Assembly: GCA_963843595.1 (NCBI GenBank)
Contig: CAWJLG010000008.1
Location: forward strand, 62,001 to 126,000
Length of the DNA stretch: 64,000 bases
Source of the DNA: CAIWHR01 sp963843595
GTDB lineage: Bacteria; Pseudomonadota; Gammaproteobacteria; Burkholderiales; Casimicrobiaceae
Direction: 5' to 3'
A program made the position numbers and the translations under genes. The notes under the pieces are model-generated. The model did not search any database, was not told the DNA's origin, and saw only the letters and a program-made list of their open reading frames with translations. Shown piece after piece: positions 31,146 through 39,744 of this stretch (positions are counted from its first letter, which is position 1; every line of letters starts with the position of its first letter).

Positions 31146-32260
31146 CTCCTCGCATCCTCATCGTCGACGACAACCCGGCGAACGTCAAGATCCTGCAGAC
31201 GCGCCTGGCTTCGGAAGGCTACGAGATCGTCACGGCGGCCGACGGCGAGGAGGGGCTGGCAGCCGCCCGGCAGCACACTCCCGATCTGATCCTGCTCGAC
31301 GTGATGATGCCCAAGCTCGACGGCTTCGAGGTGTGTCGACGCCTGCGTGCCGACGCCGCGTTCCCGTTCACGCCTATCATCATGGTGACGGCGATGGCGG
31401 ATTCAAAGGACGTGATCGCGGGGCTTGAGGCCGGCGGCGACGAATACCTGTCCAAGCCGGTGGACCAGGCCGCACTGGCCGCCCGCGTGCGCTCGATGCT
31501 CCGGATCAAACGCCTGCACGATACGGTCGAGACACTTGCCGCCGAAGTGAAGGAGTGGAACGCATCGCTGGAGCGGCGAGTCGCCGAGCAGGTCGGCGAA
31601 CTCGAGCGCGTCGGCCGCCTGCGGCGCTTTTTCTCGCCGCAGCTTGCGGAGCTCATCGTCAACGGCGGTACCGACGACCCGCTGAAGAGCCATCGCCGCG
31701 AAATCACGGTCGTGTTCCTCGACCTGCGCGGCTTCACCGCCTTCGCCGAGGTCGCGGAGCCCGAGGAGGTGATGAGCGTGCTGCGCGAGTTCCACCAAGT
31801 CGCCGGCAAGCTGATTCTCGAATACGAAGGCACGCTCGAGCATTTTACCGGCGACGGGATAACGGTCCTTTTCAACGATCCGGTGCCGATCCCGAATCCC
31901 GCCGAGCGCGCGGTGCGCATGGCGCTTGCGATTCGCGAGCGCGTTGGCCGTATGGCGGAGTCCTGGGTCAAGCGCGGCTACGAGCTGAGCTTGGGCATCG
32001 GCATCGCGCAGGGCTTTGCGACGATTGGCGCGATCGGCTTCGAAGGCCGCTGGGACTACAGCGCGATCGGGACCGTCACCAATCTGGCCTCGCGTTTGTG
32101 CGGCGAGGCCCCGGGGGAACAGATTCTGATCTCTCAGCGCGTGTACGCGGGGGTCGAGACGCTCGTCGAAGTCGAGCCCCAGGAGGCGCTGACGCTTAAG
32201 GGCTTCCGGCGCCCGGTGATCGCCTATCGGGTCAGGGGGTTGAAAGCGCCGAGGAGTTGA
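31136..32260 (+). CDS. Response regulator with adenylate/guanylate cyclase output domain
   Basis: A 374-residue protein starting at GTG 31136. Receiver domain (1-125): ILIVDDNPANVKIL, Asp55 in LILLDVMMPKLDGFEV, EYLSKPVDQ. A coiled coil (WNASLERRVAEQVGELERVG) leads to a class III cyclase domain: ITVVFLDLRGFTAFAEVAEP (metal Asp), HFTGDGITVLFNDP (second Asp), GIGIAQGFATIGAIGFEGRW and YSAIGTVTNLASRLC. Both metal aspartates are present, so catalysis is plausible. It is divergent from the kinase gene and may be part of the same pathway, giving cAMP or cGMP that a Crp-family protein could sense. Confidence 0.92.
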   Translation: MRTPPRILIVDDNPANVKILQTRLASEGYEIVTAADGEEGLAAARQHTPDLILLDVMMPKLDGFEVCRRLRADAAFPFTPIIMVTAMADSKDVIAGLEAGGDEYLSKPVDQAALAARVRSMLRIKRLHDTVETLAAEVKEWNASLERRVAEQVGELERVGRLRRFFSPQLAELIVNGGTDDPLKSHRREITVVFLDLRGFTAFAEVAEPEEVMSVLREFHQVAGKLILEYEGTLEHFTGDGITVLFNDPVPIPNPAERAVRMALAIRERVGRMAESWVKRGYELSLGIGIAQGFATIGAIGFEGRWDYSAIGTVTNLASRLCGEAPGEQILISQRVYAGVETLVEVEPQEALTLKGFRRPVIAYRVRGLKAPRS

Positions 32261-33203
32261 AAGCGAGGCGCCGGCGCTTGCCGATCACTGCGCGATCCCT
32301 ACGGCGGTCTCGCGCTCGACGCGCGCCGCCGGAGAACCTGGCTCTTCGTACCTCGCGCAAAGCACGTCGTCCGAGTTCGTCGAACTTCGCGCCCCACCGG
32401 GCGCGATGGGCTCCCCCGCTTCAGCCTGCTACCTTGTACTTTGAACCGCGTACGAGGTGCCAGGATCCTGTACGGGGGCTGGAGCTGAGTCTGCGTCGAC
32501 GACGGCAGCGACGTCGCGTTGACTCCGCGCACGCCCCGGGAGCACCTCCGGGTTTGGTGCAGAGTACGAGGGCGACGTACCAAGAACTGCGTGCGAGGCC
32601 CTGAGAACAAGGGGTCAACGCGGGGATGGGTGGTGGCGCACGTTCCCATGCCGGTACCACCATCTCCGATCGGCCAACTGCGAACCTACGCCCGCATCCC
32701 ACCCTACAAGCAGCCGGTCAGCGGCGCTATCGACCCGCAGCAGCCGTCACGCATTGTCAAGGCGGACACCCATCCATCAAGTTTGCGGTTTGGCCAGAAA
32801 TGGCTATCCATGTCGGGGAACCCGAAAGCCCGGCATTGTTAATCCCGCCCTCCCGCCAGTACATTAGATCTCATGCGGGCATCCAGCCTGTTTCCTGCAG
32901 TACCCATCGTGACACCCATCATTCGGCGATGCGCTTGATTGTGACGTAGGATAAGTCGGGCGTATGTCCCGCTGTCTGGCCCAGGCCCCGCTGCGGCGGG
33001 GCGTGCTGTTGATGGTTTCAACTGGGGTTCGTCAATCAACTCTCGCGACAATCGCAGCATCGCTCGAAACCCCCGCCGCTCGGCAAACGCATCGTCGGTG
33101 CAGCGGGCAGGTGTGGCGTCGCGCCCAGCTTTGCCGCGGCACCTCGACTCGCCACCAACAAAAACCCGCCATGCGGGCGGGTCATCGTCGGGCGGCGTAA
33201 AGA
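32261..33203. other. Long intergenic stretch including the distal att-like repeat
   Basis: About 940 bases without a recognised gene. It holds the tRNA-Ser 3'-end copy at 32838-32862. The first half contains GTAC-rich pieces (CGCGTACGAGG, TGTACGGGGG, GAGTACGAGG) without clear periodicity. Confidence 0.5.
32838..32862 (+). repeat. Imperfect copy of the tRNA-Ser 3' end (candidate distal attachment site)
   Basis: GTTAATCCCGCCCTCCCGCC followed by AGTA aligns with the tRNA end GTTCGAATCCCGCCCTCTCC-GCCAGTTA, with two bases (CG) and one T missing. The core AATCCCGCCCTC-CCGCCAGT has 20 of 21 bases in common with 3955-3975. No rest of a tRNA is present here. It marks the likely far end of the element inserted at tRNA-Ser. 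Confidence 0.5.
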
Positions 33204-33572
33204 TCAACTCGGCTTGCGGCGTGTTCGCTTTATCCCGTCCGGATGCGATTCGAGCACTTCCCCGACAAGCTCGCGCATTCTCGCCCTTAGCTCGCGGAGC
33301 AGGGCGTCTCCCGCCCTTGTTGTCCGGTAATACTTACGTACCTTGCCGTTTACAACTTCCCCGCTTGAGACAAGGACTCCCCCAGCCTCAAGCGAGTGAA
33401 GTAAGGGATAGAGCGTGCCAGGGCTAAGGCTGTGGCCGTGGCGCTTCAATTCATCCATCATTTCGAGGCCAAAGATGCGCCCTTCGGCCGCGTGATGAAG
33501 CACATGGATTCGAACAAACGCGAGCGACACGTCGCGCATCACCTTCTTGCCAGCTTCGTTGATCACCCGCAT
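33204..33572 (-). CDS. PadR-family transcriptional regulator
   Basis: A 122-residue protein with the PadR winged helix: LAFVRIHVLHHAAEGRIFGL, MMDELKRHGHSLSPGTLYPL, LHSLEAGGVLVSSGEVVNGK and VRKYYRTTRAGDALLRELRA. It would act as a dimer repressor. ATG 33572 and an internal ATG at 33539 (MRDVSLAF) are both possible starts; the second has AAGG directly upstream. It lies behind the terminator of the cytochrome gene, so it has its own promoter or is read through at low level. Confidence 0.9.
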   Translation of the reverse strand: MRVINEAGKKVMRDVSLAFVRIHVLHHAAEGRIFGLEMMDELKRHGHSLSPGTLYPLLHSLEAGGVLVSSGEVVNGKVRKYYRTTRAGDALLRELRARMRELVGEVLESHPDGIKRTRRKPS

Positions 33573-33583
33573 TCTCGCTGAGG

Positions 33584-33611
33584 AAAAAAAGGGGCCGGAC
33601 GAGCCGGCCCC
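33584..33611 (-). terminator. Rho-independent terminator after the cytochrome c gene
   Basis: On the minus strand GGGGCCGG-CTCGT-CCGGCCCC forms an eight-pair GC stem with a five-base loop, followed by seven T. It is 66 bases beyond the stop of the cytochrome gene. Confidence 0.85.
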
Positions 33612-33676
33612 GGCGTCCAAGACCCGCGCCTTATCGCCTTAGGCGCTCGGTGGAGGATTGTCAGTCCTGCGCCGCG

Positions 33677-34177
33677 TTACTTTGGTACGTCGCCTGGCTC
33701 GGACTTTACCTTGTAGTTGATCCCCTGATCGGACGGAGCTGCCTGCTTCACGACCTTGATAAATCCGTAGCCCATTGCCGAGTGGCAGGCGTTGCAGTCA
33801 TTGATTACTGCGGTATAGGCGGCTTCGAACGCCTTGGCGTCCTTGGCCATGATGGCCTTGTTCGTCGCCGCGAACGTGTTCTCGTAGAAGCTCTGCCATA
33901 CCTTGTATTCGTCGGGCTTGGTGAGCCGCGCCGGGTTCATCGCGCCATTCATGTACTTCGACATATAGGCCGCCAGCGCCCAGTTGCCCCCCTTGGCGGC
34001 AAAGTTCATGTCCTGAAACCGGTCGCCGACTTCGCGCATCGGAATCGCGAACTTAGGAATGGCAGCCTTGAGGTCGTCAATCTGTTTCTGTGTTTCTGGG
34101 TCCGCGGCCATTGCTGCGCCGCTGCCTAAGGCAATCAGCGTCCCCATTAGCACTATGCTGCGTTTCAGCTTCAACAT
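33677..34177 (-). CDS. Exported c-type cytochrome (C-terminal CxxCH)
   Basis: A 166-residue protein with signal peptide (MLKLKRSIVLMGTLIALGSG, cleavage AMA-A) and one haem site CNACH at 128-132, near the C-terminus of a helical bundle (IPKFAIPMREVGDRFQDMNF, YMSKYMNGAM, NTFAATNKAIMAKDAKAFEA). This resembles cytochrome c556/c-prime-type four-helix proteins. Periplasmic electron transfer or gas binding is likely. A clear terminator follows. Confidence 0.85.
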   Translation of the reverse strand: MLKLKRSIVLMGTLIALGSGAAMAADPETQKQIDDLKAAIPKFAIPMREVGDRFQDMNFAAKGGNWALAAYMSKYMNGAMNPARLTKPDEYKVWQSFYENTFAATNKAIMAKDAKAFEAAYTAVINDCNACHSAMGYGFIKVVKQAAPSDQGINYKVKSEPGDVPK

Positions 34178-34730
34178 TTTTCATTCTCCGGTATGAACCT
34201 GATGGGGGCTGCCCACCGTAGTTTGAATTGGCGCGTGGCGCCATTCATTGCGATCTTTCATCGCTTGAACTTCGACCCCGGAGCGGACGTCAAGCCGCTT
34301 ATACCCGCGGTCGTGCGAACAATATCGATGGACGATAACGCAATGCGCTAACGGTATCCGTCTACATGGCTACCATGTCTGATCTGTGTCAACGTCTGCT
34401 GGCTATGCCTGCCGGCCATTGACCTACCGCACGAGCAGCGACCCCTTGGACGCGGTTGATGCGACACAATGCCGCACCGACGATGCGTTGGCTCGCGTCA
34501 GATCGCGCCCTGTGCATGGCGGACGGATTCGACGCGCGCTCATTCTGGAAGACGCGATGCCCGAGCAGTTCGGGCATTGGGCGAGCGCACATGACCGGCC
34601 GCTCGCGCCACGCTACTTCTCGCCGCGTCATCGACCATCGTCGACACAGCGATTTCCAATCCGGATCAGGACGGCTTCACGTTCCGCTTTCCGCCCATTC
34701 ACGCGGAGGCTTTGCGTTCGATCCGTTTCC
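34178..34730. other. Intergenic stretch, no gene recognised
   Basis: About 550 bases. Open frames are present, including one that runs antisense into the substrate-binding gene and resembles commonly mis-called antisense proteins; I see no real gene. Confidence 0.5.
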
Positions 34731-35708
34731 TCACTGGATCACCTCGTCGGCGCGTACGAGTAGGGACGGCGGAAGGGTGAGGCCCAGAGCCCTCGCCGTT
34801 CGCAGGTTGAGCACCAGCTCGAACTTCGTCGGCTGCTCGATCGGAAGGTCGGCGGGCTTGGCGCCCGTGAGGACACGGTCGACGTAATAGGCCAGTCGTC
34901 GGTACGACTCGGAGAGGCGTGGCCCGTAGGTGCAGATGGCGCCGCTCTTGGCGAAGACGGCCCAACCGGAAATCACCGGCGCACCGTGCCGCGTGGCGAA
35001 ATCGATGATGCGCTGGCGATTCTGGGTGGCGAAGCCGTCGGCAAAGACGGAGATTGCCTGTGGCGGGTCTTTCGCCATGGACGTGAAGGCACGGGTAAGT
35101 TCGTCGCTGCTCGGTGTCGGAAAATAGTCGATGCTCAGACCCAGCCGACGCGCCGTCTCGACGGAGTAGGCGCGCTCGATGTGCTCGCCGGGATGTTCGG
35201 GATTGGCGACGATCGCGACACGCCGCAGGCTCGGGAGGATCTCCCTCAGCAGCTCCAGACGCTTGGAGTTCAATTCGGCCGCCATGAAGGTCAGGCCCGT
35301 CATGTTGCCGCGCGGCCGGGCAAGGCTGTCGGCGAGCCCGGCCGAGACGGGATCGCCGCTGTACACATAGACGACGGGCACGGTGAGGCCGAGCTTGCTG
35401 ATCGCGGACACGGCGGCGCCCTGCGCCACGATGAGGTCGACGGGAAGGCGCACCAGCTCGGCGGCCAGCTTGGGTACGCGCTCGATCGCATCGTCGCCGT
35501 AGCGGAACGCGATTGCGAGATTGCGCCCCTCGACGTAACCGAGATCGGCAAGACTGGCGCGAAACGCGTCGACGTAGGGCGTGAGACTCGACGCCTGCTG
35601 CGCGGTGAGCCAGCCGATACGGGCGACCTTCGCCGCACCCTGCGCGGACGTTCCCCGCGACAGCGTGGCGACGGCGAGGGTCGCCGCCAGAAACATGCGC
35701 CGCTTCAC
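34731..35708 (-). CDS. ABC-type substrate-binding protein (PF04392 family)
   Basis: A 325-residue exported protein, start GTG at 35708 behind GGAGGAG; signal VKRRMFLAATLAVATLSRGT. The PF04392 fold is seen in KVARIGWLTAQQASSLTPYV, LGYVEGRNLAIAFRYGDDAI, VVYVYSGDPVSAGLADSLAR, RPRGNMTGLTFMAAELNSKR and the C-terminal ELVLNLRTARALGLTLPPSL. Such proteins are very numerous in some Betaproteobacteria and Bradyrhizobia, mostly without known ligand. A paralogue starts divergently at 36037. Confidence 0.88.
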   Translation of the reverse strand: MKRRMFLAATLAVATLSRGTSAQGAAKVARIGWLTAQQASSLTPYVDAFRASLADLGYVEGRNLAIAFRYGDDAIERVPKLAAELVRLPVDLIVAQGAAVSAISKLGLTVPVVYVYSGDPVSAGLADSLARPRGNMTGLTFMAAELNSKRLELLREILPSLRRVAIVANPEHPGEHIERAYSVETARRLGLSIDYFPTPSSDELTRAFTSMAKDPPQAISVFADGFATQNRQRIIDFATRHGAPVISGWAVFAKSGAICTYGPRLSESYRRLAYYVDRVLTGAKPADLPIEQPTKFELVLNLRTARALGLTLPPSLLVRADEVIQ

Positions 35709-35889
35709 GTTGGCTCCTCCTCCGGTGGGTGGCCTGGTGCTTCGACCAAGGACGGGAGGCACCCGATGAAGCCCCGTCTCGATCCTTCCTCGGTCCCGAC
35801 CTGACTTGAGTTCGATGAACGCGGGAATTCTAGTCCCCCAGTCGATGGCCGATGCAAGGGTCCGGCAAGGGACCGTCGTACTTTCTTGC

Positions 35890-35918
35890 TTGACCCCCGG
35901 TGGACGGCGGGGTAGCGT
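35890..35918 (+). promoter_or_regulatory. Possible sigma-70 promoter for the plus-strand substrate-binding gene
   Basis: TTGACC (35890-35895), 17 bases, TAGCGT (35913-35918). The -35 is good, the -10 weak. It lies 119 bases before the ATG at 36037. Confidence 0.35.
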
Positions 35919-36036
35919 TGCCCTCCCCGTGACTCGCCGATGGCCGCGAGCGGGATCGTTCGCTTCGGGGCGCAAATTCTTCGCGCACCTCTGCGCGCGA
36001 GCAAGTTCCAGCCTTACGCGCCCCTTGGGTCATCCA

Positions 36037-37005
36037 ATGTCGAACCGGCGGTCGTTTCTCCTGGGTATCGCCGCGTTGGGCACCGCGGTCGGCGTGCGCG
36101 GTCAACCGAATTCCCCGCGGCGCATCGGCTGGATCTCGTACACAGCGCCAGGCCCCGCGCTGGGCGCGTTCCGGGAGGGAATGCACGCGCTCGGCTATTC
36201 CGGGAGCAACGACGTCGGCATCGAGGTGCGGATCGTCGAGCCGAATGCGGATCGCGTGCGTAGCGCCATCGACGAGCTGCACGCGCTGGGCGTGGCGCTG
36301 ATCGTCGCCCAGGCCGCCGTCGGACCGTTGGCGCATCGCGTGACCGCCGGGCGGCTCCCGATCGTGTTCGCCTTCAGCGGCGACCCGGTGGTGGCGGGCA
36401 TGGTGGACAGCTTCGGTCGGCCAGGCGGTAACACCACCGGGATGTCGTTCCTCGCGCTGGAGCTCGTCGGCAAACGGCTCGAAGTGATGAAGGAGATCGC
36501 ACCGCAGGTGCGGCGGGTCGCGATCGTCGCGAACCCGCAGCATCCGGGGGAGAAGGCCGAATTGCGGGCGTCGCTTGAAGCGGCACAGCGGATGAACCTG
36601 GAAACTTCCTACGTGCAGATTCTGCCGGGAGAGAGCGCGGACGCGGCGTTCGGGCGGATTCGCCAGGAGCGCGTTCAGGGCCTCGTGGTCTTTCAGGACG
36701 CCGGGATGGTCGCGCGGGCGGCGAGCATCGCCGAGTTCGCGCTGGCGGAACGGCTACTCGCCGTTTCGGGATGGTCGCAATTCGCACATGCCGGCTTCAT
36801 CGCAACGTACGGTCCGAACCTGCAGGACGCCTTCCGACGGCTCGCCTTCTACGTGGACCGGCTGCTGCGCGGGACGCGCGCGGCAGATCTGCCCGTCGAG
36901 CTGCCCACGCGACTGGAATTGGTCGTCAACCTCAAGACGGCACGAGCCCTGGGACTGACGATTCCGCAATCGGTGCTGCTGCGCGCCGATGAGGTGGTTC
37001 AGTGA
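36037..37005 (+). CDS. ABC-type substrate-binding protein (PF04392 family), paralogue of the divergent gene
   Basis: A 322-residue exported protein with a Tat-like or Sec signal (MSNRRSFLLGIAALGTAVGV). It shares with its neighbour the segments RRIGWISYTAPGPALGAFRE, VFAFSGDPVVAGMVDSFGRP, GGNTTGMSFLALELVGKRLE, VAIVANPQHPGEKAE and the end LVVNLKTARALGLTIPQSVL. The pair probably arose by duplication. No transporter subunits adjoin either gene. The ATG at 36037 is selected because it starts the signal peptide. Confidence 0.88.
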   Translation: MSNRRSFLLGIAALGTAVGVRGQPNSPRRIGWISYTAPGPALGAFREGMHALGYSGSNDVGIEVRIVEPNADRVRSAIDELHALGVALIVAQAAVGPLAHRVTAGRLPIVFAFSGDPVVAGMVDSFGRPGGNTTGMSFLALELVGKRLEVMKEIAPQVRRVAIVANPQHPGEKAELRASLEAAQRMNLETSYVQILPGESADAAFGRIRQERVQGLVVFQDAGMVARAASIAEFALAERLLAVSGWSQFAHAGFIATYGPNLQDAFRRLAFYVDRLLRGTRAADLPVELPTRLELVVNLKTARALGLTIPQSVLLRADEVVQ

Positions 37006-37135
37006 CCGGCGCGGGCTGAGAGAGCCCTTCGACGTCGGCCGAGGTGTCCCGGTCCGCCGCCACCGAATCCGATGACCTTCGCGTCGATGCGCGCGGAGCG
37101 GCCGACGGGCGAGCCCGTCTCGTGGTGCATGCCGA

Positions 37136-38509
37136 TCACTTCGGCTTCCACTCGCGGGCGAGCCGTTGCGCTTCGGCGATCCGCCATCGGGTCATCTTCT
37201 TCGCCACGATGTCGCGATTCTTGATGGCTTGTGCGCGCTTCTCCGCCTCCGAACCGAGAAACCGGGACGCGGCGAGGTTGAGCCACTTGTGGGCTTCGAC
37301 GTAGTCCTGCGGCACGCCTCGGCCATAGAAGTACATGACGCCGAGATTGAGCTGGGCCGCGGCGTCGCCCTTGTCGGCGGCCGTGCGATACCACGCCACC
37401 GCCTCGGTGTAGTCCTGCTGCACGCCGTAGCCCTTGTCATACAGGACCCCAAGACTGAACTGCGCGCTCGCGTTCTCCTGATCGGCGGCCGCGCGAAACC
37501 ACCTGCGCGCCTCCGCATAGTCCTTCGGCGCACCCTGACCGCTCTCGCACATGACGCCGAGGTTGTACTGCGCCACGGCAAGTCCCTGGTCCGCCGCCTT
37601 GCGGAACCACTTGCGTGCCTCGACATGGTCCTGCGCCACACCCTGACCGCTTTCGCACATGACGCCGAGGTTGTTCTGGGCCTGCGCATAGCCCTGCTCG
37701 GCCGCCTTGCGATACCACTTCGCCGCCTGCGCATGGTCCTGCGCCACGCCGAGGCCGCGCTCGTGCAGGAAGCCGAGGTTGTTCTGCGAGATGGCGTGGC
37801 CACGCTCGGCCGCCATGCGGAACCACTTGCGCGCCTCGGCATAGTCCTGCGCCACCCCCTGGCCGCGCTCGTACATGACGCCGAGGTTGTGCTGCGCGTC
37901 GGGATTGCCCTGCTCGGCTGCCTTGCGATACCACGTCACGGCTTCGGCATCGTCCTGCGGCACACCTCGACCGCGCTCGTACATGAAGCCAAGGTTGTTC
38001 TGCGCCGGCACATGATCCTGCTCCGCGGCCTTGCGATACCACCTGCCCGCCTCCGTATGGTTCTGCGATACGCCCTGACCGTTCTCGTACATCACGCCCA
38101 GGTCGTTCTGGGCGTGGGCGTAACCTTGCTGTGCGGCCCGGTGGTACCACCTCGCGGCTTCGGCGTGGTCCCGGGGCACGCCTTCGCCGGCGCTGTACAT
38201 GCGGGCAAGCGCGTACTGGGCGCGGTCGTAACCCTGATCGGCGGCCTTGCGATACCACTCGACCGCCTCGACGGGATCCTGCGCCACGCCTTGGCCGGCG
38301 CCGTACATGCGGCCCAGGCTGTACTGGGCGAGGGCATAACCTTGATCCGCGGCACTGCGATACCACCGCGCAGCCTCGGCATCGTCCTGCGGCACACCCT
38401 GACCGCGCTCGTACATCAAGCCGAGGTCATAGTGAGCGCCTGCTTCGCCCGGGGAGGAAAGCACCAGACGCAGCGGCGGAAAGTTCGAATTCAGGCGAAC
38501 TTGGGACAT
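37136..38509 (-). CDS. Sel1-repeat protein with eleven repeats
   Basis: A 457-residue solenoid. After a short N-terminus (MSQVRLNSNFPPLRLVL) there are 11 consecutive 36-residue Sel1 repeats of the form AQxNLGxMYxxGxGVxQDxxEAxxWYRKAAxQGxx, the first starting near AHYDLGLMYERGQGV and the last AQLNLGVMYFYGRGV. A basic helical tail follows (KNRDIVAKKMTRWRIAEAQR). No signal peptide is evident. Sel1 solenoids mediate protein contacts in signalling or secretion. The start at 38509 is one of two ATGs; a longer reading to 38557 exists. Confidence 0.9.
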   Translation of the reverse strand: MSQVRLNSNFPPLRLVLSSPGEAGAHYDLGLMYERGQGVPQDDAEAARWYRSAADQGYALAQYSLGRMYGAGQGVAQDPVEAVEWYRKAADQGYDRAQYALARMYSAGEGVPRDHAEAARWYHRAAQQGYAHAQNDLGVMYENGQGVSQNHTEAGRWYRKAAEQDHVPAQNNLGFMYERGRGVPQDDAEAVTWYRKAAEQGNPDAQHNLGVMYERGQGVAQDYAEARKWFRMAAERGHAISQNNLGFLHERGLGVAQDHAQAAKWYRKAAEQGYAQAQNNLGVMCESGQGVAQDHVEARKWFRKAADQGLAVAQYNLGVMCESGQGAPKDYAEARRWFRAAADQENASAQFSLGVLYDKGYGVQQDYTEAVAWYRTAADKGDAAAQLNLGVMYFYGRGVPQDYVEAHKWLNLAASRFLGSEAEKRAQAIKNRDIVAKKMTRWRIAEAQRLAREWKPK

Positions 38510-38714
38510 GGTCGGATTTCCAGTGTTTGCATCATCCCTGCCGCGCGGGATTCGCACGATTCATCGAGGCGCCCCGACACCGATGGACTCTCGGGCTGCA
38601 GTCTACAAGCCGTGGCTTGCAACCGGGGATGTAATGATGCTCCGGCAACGGTCCTTCGCCAATACCCGTGTCGTTTCCGGCTTCGCCGTCATGGGAGTGG
38701 GGTAGGCTCGGGAC

Positions 38715-39227
38715 ATGGACGACCCGACCGTTCGATGCATGCGTGTCCCCTCGACCCTGGGCGGGCCGCCCGAGGTCGACGTGCTGATCGAGGTCCCGCG
38801 CGGCAGCTTTCTCAAACGCGGGTCCACCGGACACATCGACTTCGTGTCTCCGCTGCCGTGCCCGTTCAACTACGGCTCCGTCCCCAGCCATCTGGGCCTC
38901 GAAGGCGATCTGCTGGACGCGGTCGTGCTCGGGCCACGTCTCGCGCTCGGCACGCGGACGCGGGTCAAGGCCTGGGGCGCGGTGACGCTCATGGACCGCG
39001 GCATGATCGACGACAAGCTCATCTGCGGCAGCCGCGCCCCGGATCCGTCGGAGCGGCGACGAATCTTGCGCTTCTTCCGCTTCTACGCCCGGTGCAAGGG
39101 ACTGCTGAACCTGTGGCGGCGACGGCCGGGGCGCAACGCCTGCGAGGGCTGGTGCGAGGCGGCCGACGCCCTTGCGCGCGCCCGACCGCGAACCGGCACC
39201 TGGAGCGGGCCGCCGGTCGAGTTCTAG
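38715..39227 (+). CDS. Divergent inorganic pyrophosphatase-like protein
   Basis: A 170-residue protein related to family I pyrophosphatase: VDVLIEVPRGSFLKRGSTGH, then CPFNYGSVPSHLGLEGDLLD, VVLGPRLALGTRTRVKAWGA and MDRGMIDDKLICG. The metal-site aspartates of GDxLD and DRGxxDDK are kept, but the first Asp of the usual DGDPLD is Glu and the Lys-Tyr-Glu part of the N-terminal active site is changed to KRGS. The C-terminal part is basic with CKGLLNLWRRR. It may be a weak or different phosphohydrolase; the normal Ppa is presumably elsewhere. Confidence 0.75.
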   Translation: MDDPTVRCMRVPSTLGGPPEVDVLIEVPRGSFLKRGSTGHIDFVSPLPCPFNYGSVPSHLGLEGDLLDAVVLGPRLALGTRTRVKAWGAVTLMDRGMIDDKLICGSRAPDPSERRRILRFFRFYARCKGLLNLWRRRPGRNACEGWCEAADALARARPRTGTWSGPPVEF

Positions 39228-39390
39228 CGCGGCTCCTGCGGCGCGCGCGTTGACGAGCGATCAGTCCCGGATCGCTGTTTACTCCGCCGAGGCGGAGGGA
39301 TAGTGTGTCCGGCCGACCGCACGATGAGGCCCGTGCCGCCGCGGCTACACGATGTGAAATGGCCTTCCACGCAATACCAGGAGGACGCTC

Positions 39391-39684
39391 ATGGCGACTT
39401 ACATTGCTCTTACCACCTTCACCGATCAGGGGATTCGCAACGTCAAGGACAGCACCAAACGAGCGGACGCGGTGAAGGAGGCGGCGAAGAAATTCGGCGT
39501 CACCGCGAAGGAGTTCTACTGGACGCTGGGAAGCTACGATCTCATCGCGATATTCGACGCGCCCGACGATGCCTCCATGACGGCAATGGGCCTGGCCATC
39601 GGATCGGCAGGCAACGTCCGCACGCAGACGTTGCGCGCCTTTTCGAAGGACGAGATGAACAAGATCCTCGCGAAGCTGGCGTGA
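39391..39684 (+). CDS. GYD-domain protein
   Basis: A 97-residue protein of the GYD family: MATYIALTTFTDQGIRNVKD, DAVKEAAKKFGVTAKEFYWT, LGSYDLIAIFDAPDDASM and AIGSAGNVRTQTLRAFSKDE. The family name motif is GSYDL here (G-x-Y-D). AGGAGG stands before the ATG. Small cytoplasmic dimeric ferredoxin-like fold, function unknown. Confidence 0.92.
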   Translation: MATYIALTTFTDQGIRNVKDSTKRADAVKEAAKKFGVTAKEFYWTLGSYDLIAIFDAPDDASMTAMGLAIGSAGNVRTQTLRAFSKDEMNKILAKLA

Positions 39685-39744
39685 AACAGCGGGGGTCAGG
39701 CGACGCTATCCGCGCGTTGGTACGGATGAATTGCACTGACCCCT

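Noticed and set aside
34456..34887. A plus-strand frame reading FDPFPHWITSSARTSRDGG near its end.
   Set aside because: It is antisense to the PF04392 gene; I recall similar antisense products being mis-annotated often. No start or domain supports it.
37136..38509. The regular 108-base periodicity as a possible CRISPR array.
   Set aside because: The repeats are coding Sel1 units with no unique spacers; no cas genes are present anywhere in the window.
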